Assembly (NCBI RefSeq): GCF_030817355.1
Contig: NZ_JAUSZH010000001.1
Coordinates: forward strand, 4,279,001-4,343,000
From: Streptomyces sp. V1I1
GTDB taxonomy: Bacteria > Actinomycetota > Actinomycetes > Streptomycetales > Streptomycetaceae
Length of the DNA: 64,000 nt
Direction of reading: 5' to 3'
In this document: positions 1 through 7,524 of the stretch, in pieces
Layout of the letters: the number at the start of each line of letters is the position of its first letter
How positions within the stretch are numbered: position 1 is the first letter of the stretch
Position numbers and translations under genes: made by a program
The notes under the pieces: generated by a model
Database searches by the model: none
Seen by the model: the letters and a program-made list of their open reading frames with translations, nothing else
Told to the model about the DNA's origin: nothing

Positions 1-1
1 A

Positions 2-193
2 GTCGCAAGCGTCGATCGGGACTTCATGAGGGTGCACCTCGACAGACAGGGAACGTCACAGGCGGCCGAAGCCGCTTCGGCGCCAAGGTCAAGGATGGCG
101 CAGTTCCATGATCCGCGGATGCCGTACGAAGACAGAGTTTGGGGCACCTCCCCGCCGCGGGCCCAGCCCGACGAGACGAGCCGACGGCAGTAG
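2..193 (+). CDS. 3' end of an unidentified CDS, truncated by the window
   Basis: An open frame enters from the left edge and ends at TAG 191-193, giving about 63 residues rich in Arg, Asp and Pro near the end. The start is outside the window and I do not recognise the family. It lies just left of a tRNA-Ser attachment-site copy, so it probably belongs to the integrated element whose end is seen here. It could also be a chance frame, because long open frames are common at this GC content. Confidence 0.3.
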   Translation, partial: VASVDRDFMRVHLDRQGTSQAAEAASAPRSRMAQFHDPRMPYEDRVWGTSPPRAQPDETSRRQ

Positions 194-243
194 AAGATCC
201 GGCTACCCGCTCGCCGAAATATCCTTAATAGGGGGATATGAAT

Positions 244-261
244 GCAACCAAAACTGCAACC
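244..261. repeat. 18-bp arm-type direct repeat (6-mer, 6 bases, 6-mer)
   Basis: GCAACC occurs twice, separated by AAAACT. The same geometry recurs at 478-495, 1353-1370 and 55373-55390, always near a tRNA-derived attachment sequence. I infer a tyrosine-integrase or excisionase arm site. A short inverted repeat (ATATCC...GGATAT, 222-241) lies just upstream. Confidence 0.5.
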
Positions 262-270
262 AGCGCACGG

Positions 271-306
271 CGAAGAGCCGAGCCGCGATTGCGGCTCGGC
301 TCTTCG
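271..306 (+). terminator. Strong hairpin terminator
   Basis: A perfect 16-bp stem (271-286 with 291-306) has a GATT loop and is followed by TTTC. It lies downstream of the partial left-edge CDS and just before the attachment-site repeat. It could end transcription from either side. Confidence 0.75.
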
Positions 307-326
307 TTTCGCCTGTTCAGGCGGCT

Positions 327-380
327 GCGGAGGATACGAGATTCGAACTCGTGAGGGGTTGCCCCCAACACGCTTTCCAA
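327..380. repeat. Attachment-site copy of tRNA-Ser 3' half (att)
   Basis: Fifty-four bases are identical to 1437-1490, the 3' half of the intact tRNA-Ser, from the discriminator side to the anticodon arm. The rest of the tRNA is absent here. This is the signature left by tyrosine-recombinase integration into the 3' end of a tRNA gene. The repeats lie 1,110 bp apart. Confidence 0.85.
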
Positions 381-477
381 ATGTTCGTCCGGAGGTTCGG
401 CAGTGATCAGGAACGTTCTGACCTGCGACGGAGCGGGGTTACGGGCGGGTGGTGGACGGTGCTGGACGGGGGCGAAT

Positions 478-495
478 GAGACCAGAATTGAGACC
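478..495. repeat. 18-bp arm-type direct repeat
   Basis: GAGACC occurs twice, separated by AGAATT. It lies about 100 bp inside the attachment copy at 327-380. The stretch from the attachment core to this repeat is similar to the reverse complement of 55373-55502. Confidence 0.5.
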
Positions 496-506
496 AGGGC
501 GTCGGG

Positions 507-932
507 TCATACCTTCTTGACCACGATTGAGTCCGGGACCAGCCTCTCCAGGTCGTCCACGTCCGAGGTGAAGACGGTGACCTGCCCCTTCTGCTGTCGC
601 GCGATGACGGCGAGCACTGCGTCGATCGCGTACTTGTGGCCGTGCAGCTTGGCGTCGGCGAGGAGCCGACGGGCCTGACGGGCCTCGTCCTTCCCGATAT
701 CGGCGACTTTGAGCCGGGAGAGCACCCAGTCCCAGCGTTGTTCGGTGGTCCTGCCGTCATACGCCTCGACCAGCGTCATCGGGGAGGTCACGACCTCCGC
801 CTCGCCCCGGGCCGCGAGGTCGAGCCAGGCGATCATCTTCCGATCGCCGCGCACGGCCAAGGACAGGGCTTCGCAGTCGAGTACGAAGATGCGTAGAGGC
901 GGCTGCCTGTGCTCGGCGGCCTGCTTCTTCAC
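507..932 (-). CDS. PIN-domain toxin of a type II toxin-antitoxin pair
   Basis: The 141-residue product has the size and layout of a PIN-domain (VapC-like) ribonuclease: an early acidic residue after a beta-strand (VLDCEAL, near residue 18), a mid-protein Glu (LVEAYD), and C-terminal acidic residues (AIDAVLA and TSDVDDLERL). PIN toxins cleave RNA, often initiator tRNA, when free of antitoxin. The GTG start at 932 overlaps the antitoxin stop as GTGA, so the pair is translationally coupled. The module is the only coding content between the two tRNA-Ser attachment repeats, as expected for cargo that stabilises an integrated element. RNase activity is inferred from the family. Confidence 0.8.
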   Translation of the reverse strand: MKKQAAEHRQPPLRIFVLDCEALSLAVRGDRKMIAWLDLAARGEAEVVTSPMTLVEAYDGRTTEQRWDWVLSRLKVADIGKDEARQARRLLADAKLHGHKYAIDAVLAVIARQQKGQVTVFTSDVDDLERLVPDSIVVKKV

Positions 933-1207
933 GCGGCCTCTCCGGCGTTGTGCTTTCCGGCGGCGCGGCGGCGCTCGTGCTCGGCGTCGAGGTCCGCCAG
1001 TTCCTCGAACGCTGCCGCGCGTTCGTCCTCGGTGACCGGACCGTGTTCCTCCTGCAGCCAGTCCACCAGCTCCCGCAGCCGGTCCCGATCGCGCTTGAAG
1101 CGCAGCGCCTCGGCGACATACGCCGACAGGCCCCGCTCTGCTGCCTCCGCGCGGATCTCGTCAAGGAGATCCTCGGGGATCGTCACCGTCACCTTCTTTG
1201 TCGCCAT
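929..1207 (-). CDS. Ribbon-helix-helix type antitoxin
   Basis: The 92-residue protein begins with a strand-helix pattern (KKVTVTIPEDLLDEIR, residues 4-19) typical of CopG/ribbon-helix-helix DNA-binding antitoxins. It continues with a charged helical C-terminus that would bind the toxin. It precedes the PIN toxin and overlaps it by four bases. Antitoxins of this class repress their own operon, so regulation from the sequence just above 1207 is likely, although I see no clear operator. The start is ATG at 1207. Confidence 0.8.
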   Translation of the reverse strand: MATKKVTVTIPEDLLDEIRAEAAERGLSAYVAEALRFKRDRDRLRELVDWLQEEHGPVTEDERAAAFEELADLDAEHERRRAAGKHNAGEAA

Positions 1208-1352
1208 ACAAGTGACCATACTCCGGGTATTGGTGTCCTTACCAGATTGCCGTGCTCGGACAGGCAAGGCAGCTCGGGGCGCAGGACGCTTCGGTATTGC
1301 GGGCTCGTTCCGGTCCGGGCGCGCGAGCTCTGGGAGCAGCCCAAGGACAACT

Positions 1353-1370
1353 GAGACGGAAACTGAGACG
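1353..1370. repeat. 18-bp arm-type direct repeat
   Basis: GAGACG occurs twice, separated by GAAACT, about 70 bp from the 3' end of the intact tRNA-Ser on the element side. It is flanked on both sides by GACAAC. It has the same geometry as 478-495. Confidence 0.5.
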
Positions 1371-1380
1371 GACAACGCCG

Positions 1381-1410
1381 AAGGGCCCCACCGCGAACGG
1401 TGGGGCCCTT
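1381..1410 (-). terminator. Terminator downstream of tRNA-Ser
   Basis: A 13-bp perfect stem (1381-1393 with 1398-1410) with a CGAA loop lies 28 bp beyond the tRNA-Ser 3' end. It probably also blocks read-through into the toxin-antitoxin module. Confidence 0.75.
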
Positions 1411-1436
1411 CAACGTATTGCCCGGTGAGAGCAATG

Positions 1437-1490
1437 GCGGAGGATACGAGATTCGAACTCGTGAGGGGTTGCCCCCAACACGCTTTCCAA
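1437..1490. repeat. Attachment-site copy within intact tRNA-Ser
   Basis: These 54 bases are identical to 327-380. The repeat covers the acceptor 3' strand, T-arm, variable arm and part of the anticodon arm of tRNA-Ser, so integration regenerates an intact tRNA here. Confidence 0.85.
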
Positions 1491-1522
1491 GCGTGCGCCC
1501 TAGGCCACTAGGCGAATCCTCC
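1438..1522 (-). tRNA. tRNA-Ser (anticodon GGA)
   Basis: An 85-nt cloverleaf with a long variable arm typical of class II tRNA-Ser. The acceptor stem GGAGGAT pairs with ATCCTCC, the discriminator is G, and the anticodon loop reads CTTGGAAAG with GGA. It is the integration target of the element to its left. CCA is not encoded. Confidence 0.95.
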
Positions 1523-1596
1523 GCGGCAAACAATACAAGACGTTGAGGAGTGCTAGCGAACTCGTTCCCACCCCCTGCCATCAGGTACCCTGTGCG

Positions 1597-1686
1597 GAGC
1601 CCCTCACGTGGCGCTATCTGACTGAACTCCCCCAGGGCCGGAAGGCAGCAAGGGTAGGTCGGCTCTGGCGGGTGCGTGGGGGGCGC
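1597..1686 (+). ncRNA. ffs: Bacterial SRP RNA (4.5S/scRNA)
   Basis: The conserved apical motif GGAAGGCAGCAAGGGT lies at 1640-1654, inside a long hairpin closed by pairing of 1599-1608 with 1675-1684. This is the small-type SRP RNA that pairs with Ffh for membrane-protein targeting. Its place directly upstream of dnaX is standard in Streptomyces. The ends are estimated from base pairing, within a few bases. Confidence 0.85.
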
Positions 1687-1819
1687 TTGCGTTTGCGGAC
1701 GGCGGTGGCGCCGGCGGATGCTGCCGGGCCCGGTCGGACACCGGCCCGGCCCCCGCCCGGCAGCGGCAGACATCGGCGGGCGGCGTCGCTTGTCAGTAGG
1801 CCCCGATAACCTCGTAGGC

Positions 1820-4072
1820 GTGTCGTCCCTTGCGCTGTACCGCCGCTATCGCCCCGAGTCGTTCGCCGAGGTCATCGGGCAGGAGCATGTCACTGACCCG
1901 CTGCAGCAGGCCCTGCGGAACAACCGGGTCAATCACGCGTACCTGTTCAGCGGGCCGCGCGGCTGTGGCAAGACGACCAGTGCGCGCATCCTCGCCCGCT
2001 GTCTGAACTGCGAGCAGGGGCCCACGCCGACGCCGTGCGGCGAGTGCCAGTCCTGCCGCGACCTCGCGAGGAACGGGCCGGGGTCGATCGACGTCATCGA
2101 GATCGACGCCGCTTCGCACGGTGGTGTGGACGATGCGCGTGATCTTCGGGAGAAGGCCTTCTTCGGGCCGGCGAGCAGCCGGTACAAGATCTACATCATC
2201 GACGAGGCCCACATGGTCACCCCGCAGGGCTTCAACGCTCTGCTGAAGGTGGTCGAGGAGCCGCCGGAGCACCTCAAGTTCATCTTCGCGACGACCGAGC
2301 CGGAGAAGGTCATCGGCACGATCCGGTCGCGTACGCACCACTATCCGTTCCGGCTGGTGCCCCCGGGGACGCTGCGCGAGTACCTGGGCGAGGTGTGCGG
2401 CAAGGAGAACATCCCGGTCGCGGACGGCGTGCTGCCGCTCGTCGTCCGGGCGGGCGCGGGGTCCGTGCGTGACTCCATGTCCGTCATGGACCAGCTGCTG
2501 TCGGGCGCGACCGAGGAGGGTGTGACGTACGCCATGGCCACCGCCCTCCTCGGGTACACGGACGGGTCGTTGCTCGACTCGGTCGTGGACGCCTTCGCGG
2601 CGGGCGACGGGGCCGCGGCCTTCGAGGTCGTGGACCGGGTGATCGAGGGGGGCAACGACCCGCGGCGCTTTGTCGCCGACCTGCTGGAGCGGCTGCGGGA
2701 CCTGGTGATCCTGGCCGCCGTGCCGGACGCGGCGGGCAAGGGGCTCATCGACGCCCCGGCCGACGTGGTCGAGCGGATGCAGGCGCAGGCGTCTGTCCTC
2801 GGGGCTGCCGAGCTGAGCCGGGCCGCGGATCTGGTCAATACCGGGCTGACGGAAATGCGTGGCGCCACCTCGCCGCGGCTGCAGCTGGAGCTGATCTGCG
2901 CGCGGGTACTGCTGCCCGCCGCCTTCGACGACGAGCGGTCGGTGCAGGCGAGGCTGGACCGCCTGGAGCGGGGAGCGACGTTCTCGACCGGGGGTCCGGG
3001 GCCCGCGATGGGGTACGTCCCCGGGCCGGAGGCCGAGGCCCACGCGCCCGTACCCCACGCACCGTCCGTACCAACCGCACCGTCCGCGCCGCAGGGCGGC
3101 GGTCCGGCCGTCGCACGTACGTCCGCCCAGGCACCCGCGCCCGCCTCCACGCCCACGCCTACGCCGGCTCCCGAGCCCGTCGCTCCCCCGGCAGAGCAGC
3201 CGCCCGCCGGACAGCGCCCCGGAGCCTGGCCCGCCGCGGCCGCAACCGGTTCCGAGGCCGGGCGGCGTCCCGGCGGCTGGCCCACGGCGTCGAGCCCTGG
3301 TCAGGGCGGCGGCCGCCCCTCCGCGCCCCAGCCCGCTCAACCCGCCCCGACGGCCCCAGCCCCAGCACCGGCACCCGCCCCCACCCCCGCCGCGCCCAGT
3401 GCCGGCCTGGCCCAGGGCGCCGTACAGGTACGGAACATGTGGCCGGACATCCTGGAGGCCGTGAAGAACCGCCGCCGCTTCACCTGGATCCTGCTCAGTC
3501 AGAATGCGCAGGTCGCAGGCTTCGACGGCACCACCCTCCAGCTCGGCTTCATCAATGCCGGCGCCCGCGACAACTTCACTAGCAGCGGCAGCGAGGAAGT
3601 GCTGAAGCAGGCGCTCGCCGAGCAGTTCAACGTGCAGTGGAAGGTCGAGGCGATCATCGATCCCTCAGGCGGCGTGGGCGGCCCCGGCGGCGGCACGCAG
3701 CCCCCGTCCGGCGGCGGTGGCTACGGCTCTGGCGGTGGAGGCGGCTACGGCGGCCGGCCCTCGTCGGCCCCGGCCCCGCAGGCCCCCGCACCAGCGCCCC
3801 GCCCCGCCCCGGCAGCCCCCCAGGCACCTCAAAGCTCACAGTCCTCCCCGGCGTCCCTGTCCGCTCCGGCCCCACAGGCCTCCGCCCCCGAGCCCTCGCG
3901 CGCGGCCCCCGCGCGCACCTCGCACACTCCGCACACCCCGCCCCCGGTCGCCCCCGAGGACGACGTGCCGGAAGAGGACGACCCCGACCTCGTCGACTCC
4001 GCGCTCTCCGGCCACGACCTGATCGTGCGCGAGCTCGGCGCCACGGTCGTGGAGGAATATACGAACGAGTAG
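1820..4072 (+). CDS. dnaX: DNA polymerase III subunits gamma and tau
   Basis: This is the clamp-loader ATPase of the replicative polymerase. From the GTG start at 1820 it is 750 residues. Walker A is GPRGCGKT (about 45-52), a four-Cys zinc site follows (CLNC...CGEC..C, about 61-79), and Walker B is IIDEAH. The frame is open further upstream to 1676, but the SRP RNA hairpin ends there and SSLALYRRYRPESF is the usual DnaX N-terminus. After about residue 400 the protein becomes Pro/Ala/Gly-rich linker, interrupted near 540-620 by a folded tau-like segment. The linker is longer than in Gram-negative DnaX, as usual for actinomycetes. No slippery heptamer for gamma production was identified. Confidence 0.95.
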   Translation: MSSLALYRRYRPESFAEVIGQEHVTDPLQQALRNNRVNHAYLFSGPRGCGKTTSARILARCLNCEQGPTPTPCGECQSCRDLARNGPGSIDVIEIDAASHGGVDDARDLREKAFFGPASSRYKIYIIDEAHMVTPQGFNALLKVVEEPPEHLKFIFATTEPEKVIGTIRSRTHHYPFRLVPPGTLREYLGEVCGKENIPVADGVLPLVVRAGAGSVRDSMSVMDQLLSGATEEGVTYAMATALLGYTDGSLLDSVVDAFAAGDGAAAFEVVDRVIEGGNDPRRFVADLLERLRDLVILAAVPDAAGKGLIDAPADVVERMQAQASVLGAAELSRAADLVNTGLTEMRGATSPRLQLELICARVLLPAAFDDERSVQARLDRLERGATFSTGGPGPAMGYVPGPEAEAHAPVPHAPSVPTAPSAPQGGGPAVARTSAQAPAPASTPTPTPAPEPVAPPAEQPPAGQRPGAWPAAAATGSEAGRRPGGWPTASSPGQGGGRPSAPQPAQPAPTAPAPAPAPAPTPAAPSAGLAQGAVQVRNMWPDILEAVKNRRRFTWILLSQNAQVAGFDGTTLQLGFINAGARDNFTSSGSEEVLKQALAEQFNVQWKVEAIIDPSGGVGGPGGGTQPPSGGGGYGSGGGGGYGGRPSSAPAPQAPAPAPRPAPAAPQAPQSSQSSPASLSAPAPQASAPEPSRAAPARTSHTPHTPPPVAPEDDVPEEDDPDLVDSALSGHDLIVRELGATVVEEYTNE

Positions 4073-4132
4073 GGGAGGCCGCCTCGGAGGCCTGTACAGG
4101 TCAGCCACTCCCGGGCGGTTAGGCTGGCTGCC

Positions 4133-5383
4133 GTGAAGGTCCTCGTCATCGGCGGCGGCGCCCGCGAACACGCCCTGTGCCGCTCTCTCTCCCTCGACCC
4201 CGACGTCACCGCTCTGCACTGCGCGCCCGGAAACGCCGGCATCGGCGAGGTCGCCCAGCTGCACCCGGTCGACGCGCTGGACGGCGCGGCCGTGGCGCGG
4301 CTCGCCACCGAGCTGGCGGCTGAGCTCGTCGTCGTCGGCCCCGAGGCGCCGCTCGTCGCCGGCGTCGCCGACGCCGTACGGGCCGCGGGCATCCCCTGCT
4401 TCGGCCCCTCCCGCGAGGCGGCCGAACTGGAGGGCTCCAAGGCCTTCGCCAAGGACGTGATGGCGGCGGCCGGAGTGCCCACCGCCCGCAGCTATGTCTG
4501 TACGACGCCCGAGGAGATCGACGAGGCCCTCGACGCCTTCGGCGCTCCGTACGTCGTCAAGGACGACGGCCTCGCCGCCGGCAAGGGCGTCGTCGTCACC
4601 GACGACCTCGCCGCCGCCCGCGAGCACGCGCTGGCCTGCGAACGCGTGGTCATCGAGGAGTTCCTCGACGGCCCCGAGGTCTCCCTCTTCGCCATCACCG
4701 ACGGCCAGACCGTCCTCCCTCTCACGCCCGCCCAGGACTTCAAGCGCGCACTCGACGGCGACGCGGGCCCCAACACCGGCGGCATGGGCGCGTACTCCCC
4801 CCTCCCGTGGGCCGACCCCAAGATGGTCGACGAGGTCATGGCGACCGTCCTCCAGCCCACCGTCGACGAACTGCACCGCCGCGGCACGCCCTTCTCCGGG
4901 CTGCTGTACGCGGGCCTCGCGATCACAAGTCGCGGCGTACGGGTCATCGAGTTCAACGCCCGTTTCGGCGACCCGGAGACCCAGGTGGTCCTGGCCCGTC
5001 TGCAGACCCCGCTCGCGAGCCTGCTGCTCCACGCCGCCCAGGGCACCCTCGACCTCGAGCCGCCGCTGCGGTGGCGTGATGACGCCGCCGTGACCGTGGT
5101 CATCGCCTCGCACAACTACCCGGACACCCCGCGCACCGGCGACCCGATCGAGGGCCTGGACGAGGTCGCGGCCAAGGATGCGCCCCATGCGTACGTTCTG
5201 CATGCCGGGACCAGGCGGGACGGCGACGCGATTTTGAGCGCCGGCGGCCGGGTACTTTCGGTCACCGCGACCGGAAAGGACCTGACTCAGGCTCGTGAGC
5301 GCGCGTACAAGGCCGTGGCCCGGATCCGGCTGGACGGTTCCCAGCACCGTACGGACATCGCACGCAAGGCCGCCGGGGAGTGA
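4133..5383 (+). CDS. purD: Phosphoribosylamine-glycine ligase (GAR synthetase)
   Basis: PurD joins 5-phosphoribosylamine and glycine using ATP in the second step of purine synthesis. The 416-residue length is typical. The N-terminus shows the Rossmann-like VLVIGGGAREHAL signature (2-14), followed by the ATP-grasp domain with GGMGAYSP and the signature RFGDPETQ near 282-289. It starts at GTG 4133, 60 bases after dnaX, and may be transcribed with it or from a promoter in that gap. It is one of seven purine genes in the window. Confidence 0.97.
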   Translation: MKVLVIGGGAREHALCRSLSLDPDVTALHCAPGNAGIGEVAQLHPVDALDGAAVARLATELAAELVVVGPEAPLVAGVADAVRAAGIPCFGPSREAAELEGSKAFAKDVMAAAGVPTARSYVCTTPEEIDEALDAFGAPYVVKDDGLAAGKGVVVTDDLAAAREHALACERVVIEEFLDGPEVSLFAITDGQTVLPLTPAQDFKRALDGDAGPNTGGMGAYSPLPWADPKMVDEVMATVLQPTVDELHRRGTPFSGLLYAGLAITSRGVRVIEFNARFGDPETQVVLARLQTPLASLLLHAAQGTLDLEPPLRWRDDAAVTVVIASHNYPDTPRTGDPIEGLDEVAAKDAPHAYVLHAGTRRDGDAILSAGGRVLSVTATGKDLTQARERAYKAVARIRLDGSQHRTDIARKAAGE

Positions 5384-5595
5384 ACCCCTAGCGCGCGAGA
5401 ACCGTCATCACCTTTGACCAAAGCCATTCCATCGAGTGACGGCTGGGCCATCCGGATGACGCCTGTCGGAGCCCCAACTAGGGTGCGGCGCAGGCGTTCC
5501 GGCACTTGGCCCACCGGCATTGCGATGTCAGTGACGGGTGCCACAGTGGGGGAGTGAGCAACACCGTCGCAGGGCAGAGGGGGTGAGGTCCGGCC

Positions 5596-7353
5596 GTGTC
5601 CGGTACCGGTATCGGTGAGTCGATGGGCGCGCAGGCAGCGCGCTCCCGAGCTCTCGCCGTGCTGCGCATCCGCAGCACGGCGGTGGCCGTGGCGCTGCTG
5701 CCCGCGGCCGTGGCCGTCGTGCTCCTCGTCGGCGGCGCCACGGGGCGTATGGGCGGCCAGAGTTGGGCCGACGCGCGCTTGGCCGTGACGGTCTTCGCGG
5801 TGGTCGTGCTGCTGCTCGCCGCGACGGTCGCGGCCGTGATCGTACGAGCGAGCCCGGCGCTCAGCCCGACCGTCGAGCTCTCGGAGCGGGCGGCCCCCGA
5901 TCTGTACCGGCTGGTGCGGGATCTGGCCGAGCGCCTCGAGGTGCCCGCGCCGTCCGCGCTGGCGCTCACCCCGGACTGCGACAGCTGGCTCGAGGACCGT
6001 TCCCACCCGGCCCATGCGATACGAAGCGGGCGCCGGCGTCGCACTGCCGAGGCGCCCGTGCTGGTGATCGGCTCGCCGTTCCTGTGGTGGATGCGGGTCG
6101 CCGAGCTGCGGGCGGTGCTGGCGCCGGTCGTCGCCGGGACCTCTCCCTCCGCGCACCCCGACATAGCCGCGGCCCGCCGTTTCGTACGGGGTCTGGACGC
6201 GGCGGTCGCCGTCGCCGCCGACCCCGGTCTGGGGCGGATAGGCAAGGTGGCGCTCGGCTTCGTCGGCGGGATAACCCGACTGCTGCTGCGCAGCTGCCAG
6301 GTGCAGGCAGCCGAGATGGAGCGGGGTGTCGCGGCCGCCGCGTCCGAGCGTGCACAGGCTGTGGATTACGGCCTGCGGATCGTCGCCCAGGAGCAGGTAG
6401 GCCTCGCCTACGCAGGCTGGGACCGGCTGCTGACCCGGGTCGCGCTGCCCGCCTGGCGGATGGGCCGCTGGCCGTCCCGGCTCGACGCGGGCGTCGTCTC
6501 CGCGCTGACCGAGCTCTCCCGCCGCGACCGCCTGGCTGAGGGCTTCGCCTCCCGGCTGGGCGAGCGGCCCGCCTGTGACCTGCTGGAAGAGCCCGGCGCG
6601 GTCGACGAGGCCGCGTCCCTGCTGGCCGCGCGACTCTTCCACGGCGGCCCGGCCGAGGCGGGCCCCGACTGGGCCCCGGTGGACTGGCAGCAGTACCCGG
6701 AAGAGGTCGTCGACCGGAAGTGGCGTACGGAAGCGGCCCGTCTCCACCGGGTGCTCGACGACTTGGGCGTGCCGCCGTCGGCCGGCCCGAACGGCCCGAC
6801 GCTCGCCCGGGTGATGGACCATCTGTCCGGCCGGGGCGCCGAGACCGCCCACAAAGGCGAGGCCGCCGAGACCGCCCACAAAGGCGAGGCCGCCACCGCC
6901 GACACCGCAGCCACCGCCGACACCGCCGGTATCGCCGACACCGCCGAGGCCGGCGACACCCTGGCGGCCGGGATCAGCGCGGAGGTCGCGCGCGAGGAGG
7001 CCGTCCGCGAGGAGGCGGCGGCGGCTCCGCCGGTGCCCAAGAGCCCGGGCGACGCCCTGAACGGCTGGGGCGCGGACCCGCTTCCCCTCTTTCCCTTGCA
7101 GCCGCCCCGTACCGGCCGCGAGCTGCTCGCCGACCATGTCACCGCGATGGTCTGCTGCGCCGCCGTCGACACGGCGGGCGCGGTCCCCGGCCTCGACTGG
7201 CTCGACGGCCCGGCCCTGCTGATCAACGGCGAACGCCGCGCGGATCTGGCCGCCCGGGTCCTGAGCCTGACCGAGGACGGCGACGCGGCCCCGCTCCGCA
7301 CCTGGCTCTCAGCCCTCGGTGTCCGCCCGGAAAAGCCGGTCCGCCTGGTCTGA
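5596..7353 (+). CDS. Membrane protein with a degenerate M48-peptidase-like domain
   Basis: The 585-residue protein starts at GTG 5596. It has two N-terminal membrane segments (about 25-48 and 61-85). The next part (about 95-320) resembles M48 (HtpX/Ste24) zinc peptidases in layout, but the position expected for HExxH reads ELRAVLAPVVAG (about 170-181). Both zinc-binding His are missing, so it is probably not a protease. Residues 410-460 contain a repeated AETAHKGEA unit and a run of (A)TADTA units. The C-terminus (about 500-585) is a separate globular segment. It sits between purD and purC without an obvious role in purine synthesis. The M48 relationship is my reading, not a database hit. Confidence 0.6.
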   Translation: MSGTGIGESMGAQAARSRALAVLRIRSTAVAVALLPAAVAVVLLVGGATGRMGGQSWADARLAVTVFAVVVLLLAATVAAVIVRASPALSPTVELSERAAPDLYRLVRDLAERLEVPAPSALALTPDCDSWLEDRSHPAHAIRSGRRRRTAEAPVLVIGSPFLWWMRVAELRAVLAPVVAGTSPSAHPDIAAARRFVRGLDAAVAVAADPGLGRIGKVALGFVGGITRLLLRSCQVQAAEMERGVAAAASERAQAVDYGLRIVAQEQVGLAYAGWDRLLTRVALPAWRMGRWPSRLDAGVVSALTELSRRDRLAEGFASRLGERPACDLLEEPGAVDEAASLLAARLFHGGPAEAGPDWAPVDWQQYPEEVVDRKWRTEAARLHRVLDDLGVPPSAGPNGPTLARVMDHLSGRGAETAHKGEAAETAHKGEAATADTAATADTAGIADTAEAGDTLAAGISAEVAREEAVREEAAAAPPVPKSPGDALNGWGADPLPLFPLQPPRTGRELLADHVTAMVCCAAVDTAGAVPGLDWLDGPALLINGERRADLAARVLSLTEDGDAAPLRTWLSALGVRPEKPVRLV

Positions 7354-7524
7354 CCCGCCACCCGCGGCGGGCCCAGGGCCACCCCGTCCCCGGAACCCTG
7401 CGCTCCGTTCACGCCAATTCGCGACGAACGGTGACGGAGTGAGTGCGTTATGTGATGTGCTGGAGACCGGCGCTGAACAGTCGGCGCATCACAGTTGTCC
7501 CAGGGCATCGAGGGAGGGCGCAGC

